From T1Sed10-7 sp041685505 (GTDB taxonomy: Bacteria; Actinomycetota; Nitriliruptoria; Nitriliruptorales; Nitriliruptoraceae), in NCBI GenBank assembly GCA_041685505.1, contig JAWLFQ010000045.1:1-18300 (forward strand): a stretch of DNA of 18,300 bases. The letters run 5' to 3'. The notes under the pieces are model-generated. The model was not told where the DNA came from and ran no database searches. It saw only the letters and a list, made by a program, of their open reading frames with translations. The position numbers and the translations under genes were made by a program. Of the stretch, positions 6,276 through 14,041 are shown piece after piece; position 1 is the stretch's first letter; the number at the start of each line of letters is the position of its first letter.

Positions 6276-7148
6276 ATGAAGCTCGGCATCATCGGACTCG
6301 GCAAGATGGGTGGCAACATGGCCACGCGCCTGCGGCGCCATGGTCACGAGGTGGTCGGCTTCGACCGCGATCCGGACGCACGCGACGTCGACTCGCTCGA
6401 GGAACTGGTCGCCGCGCTCACCGGCGAGGTCCGGCGGATCGTGTGGGTCATGGTCCCCTCCGGCGCGCCGACCGCCGACACCATCACGCAGCTGTCGACG
6501 CTGCTGGAGGCCGGTGACCTGGTGATCGACGGGGGCAACTCGAACTTCCGCCACTCCCAGGCCCACAGCGCGGAGCTGGCGACCCATGGCATCGGCTTCG
6601 TCGACGCCGGTGTCAGCGGCGGGGTGTGGGGGCTCGACGAGGGCTACTGCATCATGGCCGGCGGCGGCGCCGAGGACATCAGCGACCTCAGCGCGGTCTT
6701 CGATGCGCTGGTCACCGAGGACGGCTTCGCCCACGTCGGCCCCGTCGGCGCGGGCCACTTCACCAAGATGGTCCACAACGGTGTCGAGTACGGGATGATG
6801 CAGAGCTTCGCCGAGGGCTACGAGCTGCTGGCGGCCAGCGACCTGGACATCGACCTGCCCGCAGCGTTGGAGGTGTGGCGGCACGGGTCGGTGGTGCGGT
6901 CCTGGCTGCTGGACCTGTTCGCCGCCGCCGTCCACGCCGATCCGCAGCTCGACAGCGTGCAGGGGTGGGCCGAGGACTCGGGCGAGGGCCGCTGGACGGT
7001 CGAACAGGCGGTCGAACTGGCCGTGCCGGCACCGGCGATCACCGCGGCACTGTTCGCACGCTTCTCCTCCCGGCAGGACGATGCGCCGGCGATGAAGGCG
7101 ATCGCCATCATGCGCAACGCCTTCGGTGGCCACGAGGTGCGGTCGTGA
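6276..7148 (+). CDS. gnd: 6-phosphogluconate dehydrogenase (decarboxylating), short form
   Basis: ATG 6276 follows AAGGAG at 6264-6269. The 290 residues match the short bacterial (YqeC/GntZ-type) 6-phosphogluconate dehydrogenase of about 300 residues, not the 470-residue type. The Rossmann start IGLGKMGGNMA (6-16) binds the nicotinamide cofactor. The substrate loops IDGGNSNF (84-91) and VDAGVSGGVWGL (109-120) and the active-site stretch HFTKMVHNGVEYGMM (161-175), with K164 and N168, are all present. So are the C-terminal GEGRWT (236-241) and SSRQDDAPAMK. It converts 6-phosphogluconate to ribulose-5-phosphate and CO2 in the cytosol. NAD and NADP preference is not clear from the sequence. It overlaps zwf by four bases (GTGA), implying coupled translation. 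It appears intact. Confidence 0.95.
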   Translation: MKLGIIGLGKMGGNMATRLRRHGHEVVGFDRDPDARDVDSLEELVAALTGEVRRIVWVMVPSGAPTADTITQLSTLLEAGDLVIDGGNSNFRHSQAHSAELATHGIGFVDAGVSGGVWGLDEGYCIMAGGGAEDISDLSAVFDALVTEDGFAHVGPVGAGHFTKMVHNGVEYGMMQSFAEGYELLAASDLDIDLPAALEVWRHGSVVRSWLLDLFAAAVHADPQLDSVQGWAEDSGEGRWTVEQAVELAVPAPAITAALFARFSSRQDDAPAMKAIAIMRNAFGGHEVRS

Positions 7149-8548
7149 GCCAGCGTTCCGACGCGCTGGTGCTCTTCGGCGGCACGGGCGACCTGGCGCA
7201 GCGCAAGCTCTACCCCTCGCTCTACGAGCTGGCCCGGGCCGGCCGTCTCCCACAACGGGTCGTGGCGGTCGCCTCGTCGGAGTGGACGCTCGAGGAGCTC
7301 AAGGAGCGGGTCGAGCACTCGATCGCGCGCTTCGGCGGTGGCGCCGACGACCGCGATGCCCTCCACCAGGTGCTCGGTGCGCTGGACTACGTCGCCGGAG
7401 ACTACCGCGACCCCGCCACCTTCGAGCAGCTCGCGAGCACCCTGGCCGACAGCCAGCGCCCCCTGCTCTACCTCGCCATCCCACCCAGCCTGTTCGAGAC
7501 CGTGATCGCCGGTCTGGCCCGTGCCGGGATCGCCGCGCGCGGTCGGGTGGTGCTGGAGAAGCCCTTCGGGCGCGACCTGGCCTCTGCCCGTGCGCTGAAC
7601 GAGTGCGTGCTCGAGGCCTTCGACGAGGGGTCGGTGTTCCGCATCGATCACTTCCTCGGCAAGGACCAGGTGCTGGACCTGCTGGTGTTCCGGCTCGCCA
7701 ACTCCCTGCTGGAGCCGGCCTGGAACCGTCACTACGTCGCCAGCGTGCAGATCACGATGGCCGAGTCCCTCGACGTGGAGGGCAGGGGCGCCTTCTACGA
7801 CGAGGTGGGGACCCTCCGGGACGTGGTGCAGAACCATCTGCTGCAGGTGCTCACCCTGGTGGCGATGGAGCCGCCCGTGGACAGCAGCGCGGACGCGTTG
7901 CGCGACGAGAAGGTCAAGGTGCTGCGCGCGATCCCGGCGATCGATCCCGCGCAGCTGGTGCGGGGACAGTACGTCGGCTACCGCGACGAGGACGGGGTCG
8001 CCGCCGACTCCGAGATGGAGACCTACGCCGCCCTGACCACCACGATCGAGTCGTGGCGCTGGGCGGGGGTGCCCTTCTCGATCCGGGCGGGCAAGGCGCT
8101 GGCGGACACCGTCACCGAGGTGGTGGTCGAGTTCACACGGCCGCCGCTGCAGTTCTTCGCGCGTTGCGATGCGCCGCCGCCGGCGCCCAACCGGCTGCGG
8201 TTCCGGATCAAGCCGGGGGGTGAGGTCGGCCTCCAGGTCCAGATCAAGGCGCCCGGCGGGGAGATGGTCAGCCATCCGGTGGAGCTGTCCTACCGCTACG
8301 ACGAGGGCGTGGAGGGCACCCGAGAGGAGGCCTACGCACGTCTGCTCGACGATGCCCTGGAGGGCGACCAGCGCCTGTTCGCCCGCGCCGACGGGGTCGA
8401 GGAGGCCTGGCGTGTCGTCGCGTCCGTCCTCGAGACCGGTGGCGCCATCCACCCCTACGAGCGGGGGAGCTGGGGTCCCGAGGCAGCCGATGACCTGCTG
8501 CCCGCCGGGGGCGGTTGGCACGTCCCGGAGGGCGCGGGCGATGCCTGA
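7145..8548 (+). CDS. zwf: Glucose-6-phosphate 1-dehydrogenase
   Basis: The start is the GTG at 7145, inside the gnd stop (GTGA), giving 467 residues, normal for the family. The cofactor loop LFGGTGDLAQRKLYPSLY (10-27), LLYLAIPPSLF (107-117), VVLEKPFGRDL (135-145) and the catalytic motif RIDHFLGKDQ (166-175) are all present. Further on are VGTLRDVVQNHLLQ, VPFSIRAGKAL and the C-terminal HPYERGSWGP, where relatives have YxxGSWGP. It oxidises glucose-6-phosphate to 6-phosphogluconolactone, the first step of the oxidative pentose phosphate pathway. No opcA-like activator gene is nearby, unlike in many actinobacteria. The next frame starts eight bases before the zwf stop. Confidence 0.96.
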   Translation: MSQRSDALVLFGGTGDLAQRKLYPSLYELARAGRLPQRVVAVASSEWTLEELKERVEHSIARFGGGADDRDALHQVLGALDYVAGDYRDPATFEQLASTLADSQRPLLYLAIPPSLFETVIAGLARAGIAARGRVVLEKPFGRDLASARALNECVLEAFDEGSVFRIDHFLGKDQVLDLLVFRLANSLLEPAWNRHYVASVQITMAESLDVEGRGAFYDEVGTLRDVVQNHLLQVLTLVAMEPPVDSSADALRDEKVKVLRAIPAIDPAQLVRGQYVGYRDEDGVAADSEMETYAALTTTIESWRWAGVPFSIRAGKALADTVTEVVVEFTRPPLQFFARCDAPPPAPNRLRFRIKPGGEVGLQVQIKAPGGEMVSHPVELSYRYDEGVEGTREEAYARLLDDALEGDQRLFARADGVEEAWRVVASVLETGGAIHPYERGSWGPEAADDLLPAGGGWHVPEGAGDA

Positions 8549-8987
8549 CACCCCGGCCGTCGACCTCGGCGGTACCGACATGCGCGCCGCTGTGGGCGAC
8601 GACGCCGGCCTGGCCGGTGCTGCCGGGTGGGCCCAGGTCACCGGGCGAGCGTCGGCGTCCTCGCCCGCGGATCGTGGGGCGGAGGTACACGAGGGCCTGC
8701 GCGAGTGGGACTACGGGGCCTACGAGGGCCGCACCACACCACAGATCCGCAACCGGGTCGATGCGCTGATCGCCGAGTTGATCGGACCGTGCCGCACGGG
8801 TGGTCACGCGCCGGTGTTCGGCCACGGCCATCGGCTGCGCGCCCTGGCGGCCCGCTGGGTCGGGCAGCCGATCGCGTTCGGTCGCCATCTCGGCCCGGGC
8901 ACCGCCAGCGTGTCGACCCTGGGCTGGAAGCGGGAGCTGGCCGTGATCGAGGTCTGCAACGACCGCGCGCATCCGGGGGAGGTATGA
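8541..8987 (+). CDS. Chimeric frame: ROK-kinase N-terminus joined to a truncated histidine phosphatase
   Basis: ATG 8541 overlaps the zwf stop by eight bases. Residues 1-24, TPAVDLGGTDMRAAVGDDAG, are the phosphate-binding start of a ROK-family (glucokinase-like) protein. From about residue 45 the frame is instead a histidine phosphatase (phosphoglycerate mutase superfamily): AEVHEGLREWDYGAYEG, TTPQIR, then FGHGHRLRALAARWVG (93-108) and GPGTASVSTLGW. Such phosphatases start with LVRHGET, whose catalytic histidine is absent here. About 25 residues usually found after TTPQIR (with GES) are also missing near residue 70. It ends in an ATGA overlap with pgl. The simplest reading is two adjacent genes, glk-like and phosphatase, fused by loss of everything between, in frame. 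Neither activity is expected as assembled. Confidence 0.7.
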   Translation: MPDTPAVDLGGTDMRAAVGDDAGLAGAAGWAQVTGRASASSPADRGAEVHEGLREWDYGAYEGRTTPQIRNRVDALIAELIGPCRTGGHAPVFGHGHRLRALAARWVGQPIAFGRHLGPGTASVSTLGWKRELAVIEVCNDRAHPGEV

Positions 8988-9712
8988 ACCTGGAGGTGTT
9001 CGAGACGCCCACGGCGCTGGCCGATCGCGCTGCCGACCTGGTTGCCGGCGCGCTGCGCGAGGCGATCGCCGTGCGCGGCCGTGCGACCCTGGCTGTCTCG
9101 GGCGGGCGCACACCCGGGGCGATGCTGGCGGCACTGGCGCGACGTGCGGTGGCCTGGGAGCAGGTGCGCGTGCTGCAGGTCGACGAGCGCATCGCACCGG
9201 AGGACCACCCCGACCGCAACCTGCTGCTGCTGCGTCGCTCCCTCCTCGGCCACCTCGACGGGCCGGCGCCCACGCTCCACCCCATGCCGGTGAACGCGGC
9301 GGACGCCGAGGAGGCGGCCGCACGCTACGCGGAGCTCCTCGGCGCGTTGGCGGGACGTCCACCGGTCGTCGACGTCGTGCAGCTCGGGCTGGGCACCGAC
9401 GGGCACACCGCATCCCTGGTCCCCGGCGACCCCGTCCTGGGGGTCACCGATCGGGAGGTCGCCGTGACCGCGCCCTACCAGGGCCGGCGCCGTCTGACCT
9501 GCACCTTCCCGCTGCTGTCCCGCGCCCGCCAGCGGGTGTGGCTGGTGACCGGCGCCGACAAGGCGACGGCGCTGGCAGGTGTGCAGGCGGGGGACCGGGG
9601 CCTGCCCGCTGCCCGGCTCCCGCAGCATGCGGCGCGGTGGCTCGTCGATCGCGCCGCCGCCAGCGAACTCGACCCATCCGCAGCACCGACCCTCGGCGAG
9701 GAACGACCATGA
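8984..9712 (+). CDS. pgl: 6-phosphogluconolactonase
   Basis: ATG 8984 overlaps the preceding stop (ATGA), with GGGGGAGG just upstream. The protein has 242 residues, normal for the Pgl/DevB family. Visible motifs are LAVSGGRTPGAML (37-48), the strand and loop VDERIAPEDHPDRNLLLL (66-83), and the LGLGTDGHTASLVPG signature (134-148), which is characteristic of the family. Late in the protein are the VTGADKATAL helix and LPQHAARWLVD. It hydrolyses 6-phosphoglucono-1,5-lactone to 6-phosphogluconate, the step between Zwf and Gnd, in the cytosol. It overlaps the tkt start by ATGA. It appears complete. Confidence 0.94.
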   Translation: MNLEVFETPTALADRAADLVAGALREAIAVRGRATLAVSGGRTPGAMLAALARRAVAWEQVRVLQVDERIAPEDHPDRNLLLLRRSLLGHLDGPAPTLHPMPVNAADAEEAAARYAELLGALAGRPPVVDVVQLGLGTDGHTASLVPGDPVLGVTDREVAVTAPYQGRRRLTCTFPLLSRARQRVWLVTGADKATALAGVQAGDRGLPAARLPQHAARWLVDRAAASELDPSAAPTLGEERP

Positions 9713-11555
9713 GCGTGTCCACCGACCCTGCACTGCGCGAGGACGTCGTGGACGTCGGCCACGGCCAACCCGGCGGCAGACCACCCGGGCCGGAGCGCGA
9801 CGCGATCGACGCGGTGCGCTTCCTCGCCGCAGATGCCGTCGAGCGGGCCGGTTCAGGCCACCCCGGGCCACCCTGAGCGCGGCCACACCGAGGGCATCGA
9901 GGTGGGCACGGGCCCACTCGGCCACGGCATCAGCATGGGCGTCGGGCTCGCGCTCGCCGAGCGGATGCTCGCCGCACGGTTCAACCGGCCGGGACACGAC
10001 ATCGTGGACCACCGCTGCTGGGTGNNNNNNNNNNNNNNNNNNNNNNNNNNNNNNNNNNNNNNNNNNNNNNNNNNNNNNNNNNNNNNNNNNNNNNNNNNNN
10101 NNNNNNNNNNNNNNNNNNNNNNNNGGCATCAGCATGGGCGTCGGGCTCGCGCTCGCCGAGCGGATGCTCGCCGCACGGTTCAACCGGCCGGGACACGACA
10201 TCGTGGACCACCGCTGCTGGGTGATCGCCGGCGACGGCGACATGATGGAGGGTCTCACCAGCGAGGCCACCTCCCTGGCGGGGACCCTCGGGCTCGACCG
10301 TTTGACCGTGCTCTACGACGACAACCACATCTCCATCGAGGGCGACACCGGCATGGCGTTCTGCGAGGACGTCGCCCGCCGCTTCGACGCCCACGGTGCA
10401 CCGCTGGGGGCCGATGCGCTGGCCGCGACCCGTGCGCAGCTCGGATGGACGCACGCGCCCTTCGAGATCCCCGGGCACGTCTACGACCACTGGCAGACGC
10501 AGGTCGCCGAGCGCGCCCGGGACCACCACAGCTGGCAGGAGGCGCTCGCGCGCTACCGCGACGAGCACCCGGGACCGGCCGCGGAGTTCGAGCGGCGGAT
10601 GACCGGGCAACTGCCCGACGGCTGGGCCGAGGAGCTGCTGTCGGCGGCCGCCAGCGAGACCCCAGTCGCCACCCGTGCGACCCTCGGCGAGGTCCTGAAC
10701 GCGGCGGCTGCACGGGTGCCCGAGCTGGTCGGTGGCAGCGCCGACCTGTCATCCTCCACCATCACGACGCTGCACGGCGAAGGTGATGTCACCCGTGAGG
10801 ACCGCTCCGGTCGCAACCTGCACTTCGGCGTGCGTGAGCACGCCATGGGTGCGGTGCTCGACGGCCTGGCCGGCCACGGGGGGCTCAGGCCCTTCGGTGC
10901 GACGTTCCTGGTCTTCAGCGACGACCTCAGACCGGCGATCCGGCTGTCGGCGCTGATGCAGCTCCCCGTCCTCTCCGTCTTCACCCACGACTCGATCGGC
11001 GTGGGTGAGGACGGTCCCACCCACCAGCCGATCGAACAGCTCGCCGGCCTGCGCGCCACGCCGGGGCTGACGGTGCTGCGTCCCGCCGATGCCAACGAGA
11101 CGGCCACGGCGCTGGAGCTCGACGGTCCCGTGGCGCCGATCCTGGCCCGTCAGAAGCTGCCGGTGCTGCCCAGCGACGATCCGGACATGGCCGGCCGCAT
11201 CGTGGCGGCGGGCTCCGACGTCGTCCTCGTGGCCACCGGCTCCGAGGTCACGATCGCGCTCGAGGTCCGCGACCTGCTCGCCGCTGAGGGCGTGGCGGCG
11301 CGCGTGGTGTCCCTGCCCTCCTGGGAGCTCTTCCGGGCCCGTCCCGCAGCCGAGCGCCACCAGCTCCTGCCGCCAGGGGTGCCGACGGTCGCTGTGGAGG
11401 CCGCCTCGCCCCAGGGCTGGTGCGAGTTCGCCGACGAGGTGGTGGCCATCGACCGCTTCGGTGCCTCGGGTGCCGCCGACGCGTTGTACGCGCACCTCGG
11501 CATCACGGCAGCCGCGGTGACGGCACGCGTCCGTGCGCTGCGGGCCACGCGATGA
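9709..11555 (+). CDS. tkt: Transketolase, broken by two apparent deletions and an assembly gap
   Basis: ATG 9709 overlaps the pgl stop. The N-terminal piece ends RFLAADAVERAGSGHPG and then hits a stop at 9874, while a shifted frame continues PGHPERGHTEGIE, then GTGPLGHGIS. About 60 residues, with the SxGHA motif, are lost, with junction near 9860-9867 at a string that fits both frames. After the gap come the TPP/metal motif GDGDMMEG, DDNHISIEGDT, and a second loss near 10381-10392 (RRFDA joins HGAPLG; about 45 residues with IGYGSPN missing). The pyrimidine domain is present: VGGSADLS, LHFGVREHAMGA, THDSIGVGEDGPTHQP, RQKLPVL, then the C-terminal FGASG. Merging the 99-bp duplicates leaves one continuous frame through the gap. 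It normally transfers two-carbon units between sugar phosphates; as assembled it would be inactive. Confidence 0.86.
9926..10024 (+). repeat. 99-bp sequence repeated across assembly gap 2 (left copy)
   Basis: Identical to 10125-10223 and ending exactly at the first N. The same 99-base length is seen at gap 1, which points to a k-mer of 99. Confidence 0.93.
10025..10124. other. Assembly gap of 100 N inside tkt
   Basis: Exactly 100 N within the transketolase gene. Removing the Ns plus one 99-bp copy (199 bases) restores one reading frame from GHTEGIE through VDHRCWVIAGDGDMMEG. Confidence 0.97.
10125..10223 (+). repeat. 99-bp sequence repeated across assembly gap 2 (right copy)
   Basis: Identical to 9926-10024. 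Both encode the same transketolase segment (ALAERMLAARFNRPGHDIVD). Confidence 0.93.
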
Positions 11556-13366
11556 GCGAGGTCCCCATCGAGGAGCACGCCTTCCTCTCCGACTGCCACT
11601 CGGCCGCACTGGTGACCCGGGATGGATCGGTCGACTGGCTGTGTTTCCCGCGCTTCGACGCACCGAGCGTGTTCGCCCGTCTGCTCGACGACGACGCCGG
11701 GTACCTCAGCGTCCGTCCGGTCGGCGACGTCGAGGTCACCCGGCGCTACCTCGAGGACAGCCTCGTGCTCGAGACCACCTTCACCACCGCCGAGGGCACT
11801 CTGGTGGTGACCGACGCGCTGGCGCTGCGTGTCGACGACAGCGGCCACCAGCTCGGCCGCGATGCACCCCATGCGCTCCTGCGCCGGGTGCGGTGCACCA
11901 CCGGGCAGGTCGAGGTGGCGTTGTGCTTCGTGCCGCGGCCGGAGTACGGGCTCGCCCGCCCGCTGCTGCTGCCGGTCGATGGCGGGGTGCGCACCCGCGG
12001 TGCGCCCGACGCGCTCGCGTTGTGGACCGATCTGCCGCTGGCGGTGGGGCACAGCCACGCGGAGGCCACCGCGTCGCTGACCGCCGGCCAGGAGGTCACC
12101 GTCGCACTGCAGTGGGCGCGGGCGTGGGAGGGCGAGCCGGCCGCGTGGCAGCCACAGGAGGTCGTCGAGCGGCTGGAGGACACCACCGCGGCGTGGCAGC
12201 GGTGGGCTGCCGAGCACCAGCGCTACGACGGGCCGTGGCGCGACCTGGTGCGGTGCAGCGGCCGGGTGCTGCAGGGACTGACCTTCCAGCCCACCGGTGC
12301 GGTGATCGCGGCCGCGACCACCTCCCTACCGGAGGAGATCGGCGGATCGCGCAACTGGGACTACCGCTACGCCTGGTTGCGTGACGCCTCTCTGACCCTC
12401 GATGCGTTGTGGATCGCCGCCTGTCCCGACGAGTCCCGCGCCTTCGTCGAGTGGCTGACGGGCGCGGCGTCGGGTGATCTCCACGCCGGTGCCAGGCCAC
12501 AGATCATGTACGGCGTGGCCGGTGAACACGACCTGTCGGAGCGCACCCTCGACCACCTCACCGGCTGGCGGGGCAGCAGCCCGGTGCGGGTCGGCAACGG
12601 TGCCTACGACCAGGTCCAGCTCGATGTCTACGGTGAGGTGCTGTCGGCCGTGGCCCAGCTCCGCGATCAGCTCGGCGCCTTCGACGACAGCACAAGATGG
12701 TTCCTGCGTGCGCTCGCCCAGGCGGCCATCGATGGCTGGCAGCAGCCCGACCAGGGCCTGTGGGAGGTGCGTAGCGCTCCCCAGCACATGCTCAACTCCA
12801 AGCTGATGTGCTGGGTCGCGCTGGACCGGGCCATCGCGCTCGCTGACCTGCTCGCACCGTCCGACGCCGAGCTCGCCCGATGGCGCAGCGAGCGCGACCG
12901 GATCCGGACGGCGATCCTCGACCGGGGCGTCGACCCGGACACGGGCGCGTTCACCCAGGCCTTCGGTTCGCGGGTGCTGGATGCGAGCGCGCTGCGCATC
13001 GGACTCGTAGGGTTCCTCCCCGGCGACGACCCCAGGGTGGTGGCCACGATCGCCGCGGTCCGCGAGCGCCTCACCGACGAGCAGGGCTTCGTCTTCCGCT
13101 ACGAGGGTGACGACGGGCTCGACGGCGAGGAGGGCAGCTTCCTGCTGTGCACCTTCTGGCTCGCCCACGCGCAGGCTCTGGCCGGCGACGCCGCGGGCGC
13201 GCGGGCCACCTTCGAGCTCGCGGCCGGCGTACGCAACGATCTCGACCTGCTCGCGGAGGAGTACGGGGCCGGGGTCCTGCTCGGCAACATGCCGCAGGCC
13301 TTCAGCCACATCGGCCTGGTCACCGCCGCCGCAGCGATCGCGGACTGTGAGGCGCAGGTGGTCTGA
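11552..13366 (+). CDS. Glycoside hydrolase family 15 protein (trehalase/glucoamylase-like)
   Basis: ATG 11552 overlaps the tkt stop (ATGA). The 604 residues match the actinobacterial GH15 enzymes, often annotated glucoamylase and in mycobacteria shown to be trehalases. Residues 1-220 are the trehalase-like N-terminal domain (IEEHAFLSDCHSAALVTRDG, then SVDWLCFPRFDAPS). The catalytic (alpha/alpha)6 barrel carries GGSRNWDYRYAWLRDAS (264-280), the predicted general acid in GLWEVR (E405) and the predicted general base in GEEGSFLLCTFW (E527). It has no signal peptide, so it acts in the cytosol and releases glucose from trehalose or alpha-glucans. This fits feeding glucose-6-phosphate to the pathway through a kinase. 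The frame is intact. The exact substrate cannot be read from the sequence. Confidence 0.9.
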   Translation: MSEVPIEEHAFLSDCHSAALVTRDGSVDWLCFPRFDAPSVFARLLDDDAGYLSVRPVGDVEVTRRYLEDSLVLETTFTTAEGTLVVTDALALRVDDSGHQLGRDAPHALLRRVRCTTGQVEVALCFVPRPEYGLARPLLLPVDGGVRTRGAPDALALWTDLPLAVGHSHAEATASLTAGQEVTVALQWARAWEGEPAAWQPQEVVERLEDTTAAWQRWAAEHQRYDGPWRDLVRCSGRVLQGLTFQPTGAVIAAATTSLPEEIGGSRNWDYRYAWLRDASLTLDALWIAACPDESRAFVEWLTGAASGDLHAGARPQIMYGVAGEHDLSERTLDHLTGWRGSSPVRVGNGAYDQVQLDVYGEVLSAVAQLRDQLGAFDDSTRWFLRALAQAAIDGWQQPDQGLWEVRSAPQHMLNSKLMCWVALDRAIALADLLAPSDAELARWRSERDRIRTAILDRGVDPDTGAFTQAFGSRVLDASALRIGLVGFLPGDDPRVVATIAAVRERLTDEQGFVFRYEGDDGLDGEEGSFLLCTFWLAHAQALAGDAAGARATFELAAGVRNDLDLLAEEYGAGVLLGNMPQAFSHIGLVTAAAAIADCEAQVV

Positions 13367-13516
13367 CCGCTGTCCTGTGCGCCGCCCGTCACCGTAGTCC
13401 CGGGGCCGGGGCCGGCCGCGCGCACCGCCGTCGAGCGCATCGGTGCCCGCAGCGCCGGTTTCGTGGTCGGTCGCGTCAGGGTCAGCGCCACGTGCGCTCG
13501 ATCCGGGGATGCCGCC

Positions 13517-13801
13517 ATGACGACGCCGGGATGGGGCACCGTCGGCGGGTTCCTGGGCTACCTGATCCTGATCGCGGACGGGGTGCACGACGTCGTCGGT
13601 GGCTGGGTCGCCTCCGCGCTGTCCGGTCGCTTCGAGGTCGACCGGTTGCTGCCCTTCGCGGCCGGCAACTTCATCTACATCGCGGCTGCGGACCTGATGC
13701 CGGAACTGACCGAGTACCCGGGGTCGGGACGCGAGCTGCTCCTGACGGGGACGTTCGTCCCCGCGCTCGCGGTGCTGCTGGTGGTCGCGGTTGTGCGCTG
13801 A
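13517..13801 (+). CDS. ZIP-family metal transporter, internally shortened
   Basis: From ATG 13517 there are 94 residues. The first part, GGFLGYLILIADGVHD (10-25), resembles the ZIP helix with GDGxHNxxDG. The second part, LLPFAAGNFIYIAAADLMPEL (44-64), is the strongly conserved ZIP segment GNFIYIAxADLxPE, followed by a final hydrophobic helix (76-94). Normal ZIP proteins have seven or eight helices and about 240 or more residues; here the metal-binding HEIPxExGD helix is missing, with the apparent join near residues 26-40 (about 13590-13635), in frame. An upstream portion may also be missing, as relatives usually have earlier helices. It cannot be a working transporter as assembled. There is no overlap with GH15, so it is probably outside the carbon cluster. 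Confidence 0.66.
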   Translation: MTTPGWGTVGGFLGYLILIADGVHDVVGGWVASALSGRFEVDRLLPFAAGNFIYIAAADLMPELTEYPGSGRELLLTGTFVPALAVLLVVAVVR

Positions 13802-13882
13802 TGGGCGCCACGAGCGCGCGGGCCGTCGGGGATGGTGTGCGCTGTCGCTCACGTCCACCACCGGTCGTTGCCGCGACCCGTG

Positions 13883-14041
13883 TCAGCGGCGCGTGTAGGG
13901 CACGAGGAAGAAGACGCACGCCACGAGGAACAGCACGCTGCCGACGGTGATCAGCGCGTCGCGATCGCGCAGGCCTGCCGCGGTGAACAGCACCGCACAC
14001 AGCAGGAACAGGATCCAGCCCCACAGGTCAAGTCGCTGCAA
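13883..14041 (-). CDS. Small two-helix membrane protein (52 residues)
   Basis: The start is a TTG (14041-14039) with GGAG six bases upstream; no ATG or GTG lies in this frame before the upstream TAG. The peptide begins MQRLDLWGWILFLLCAVLFT, then AAGLRSRDALITVGSVLF and LVACVFFLVPYTRR. Two hydrophobic helices (about 7-23 and 29-47) are joined by a short loop with basic residues. Similar small proteins (a LWGWxLF helix, a GLRSGDxL loop, then a second helix) are common in actinobacteria, but I know of no assigned function. It is divergent from the MFS gene at 14228. Confidence 0.6.
   Translation of the reverse strand: MQRLDLWGWILFLLCAVLFTAAGLRDRDALITVGSVLFLVACVFFLVPYTRR

Noticed and set aside
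4548..7253. A 901-codon open frame on the minus strand
   Set aside because: It lies opposite tal-pgi and gnd, whose motifs are clear. Its composition (His, Arg, Gly, Val, Gln-rich) is that of a GC-driven antisense frame, with no family motif.
6818..8641. A 607-codon open frame on the minus strand opposite gnd and zwf
   Set aside because: Antisense shadow of intact, recognisable genes; no ribosome site or domain.
13367..13516. A gene between GH15 and the ZIP remnant
   Set aside because: 150 bp with no supported frame. It may hold lost ZIP N-terminal sequence, but nothing recognisable remains.
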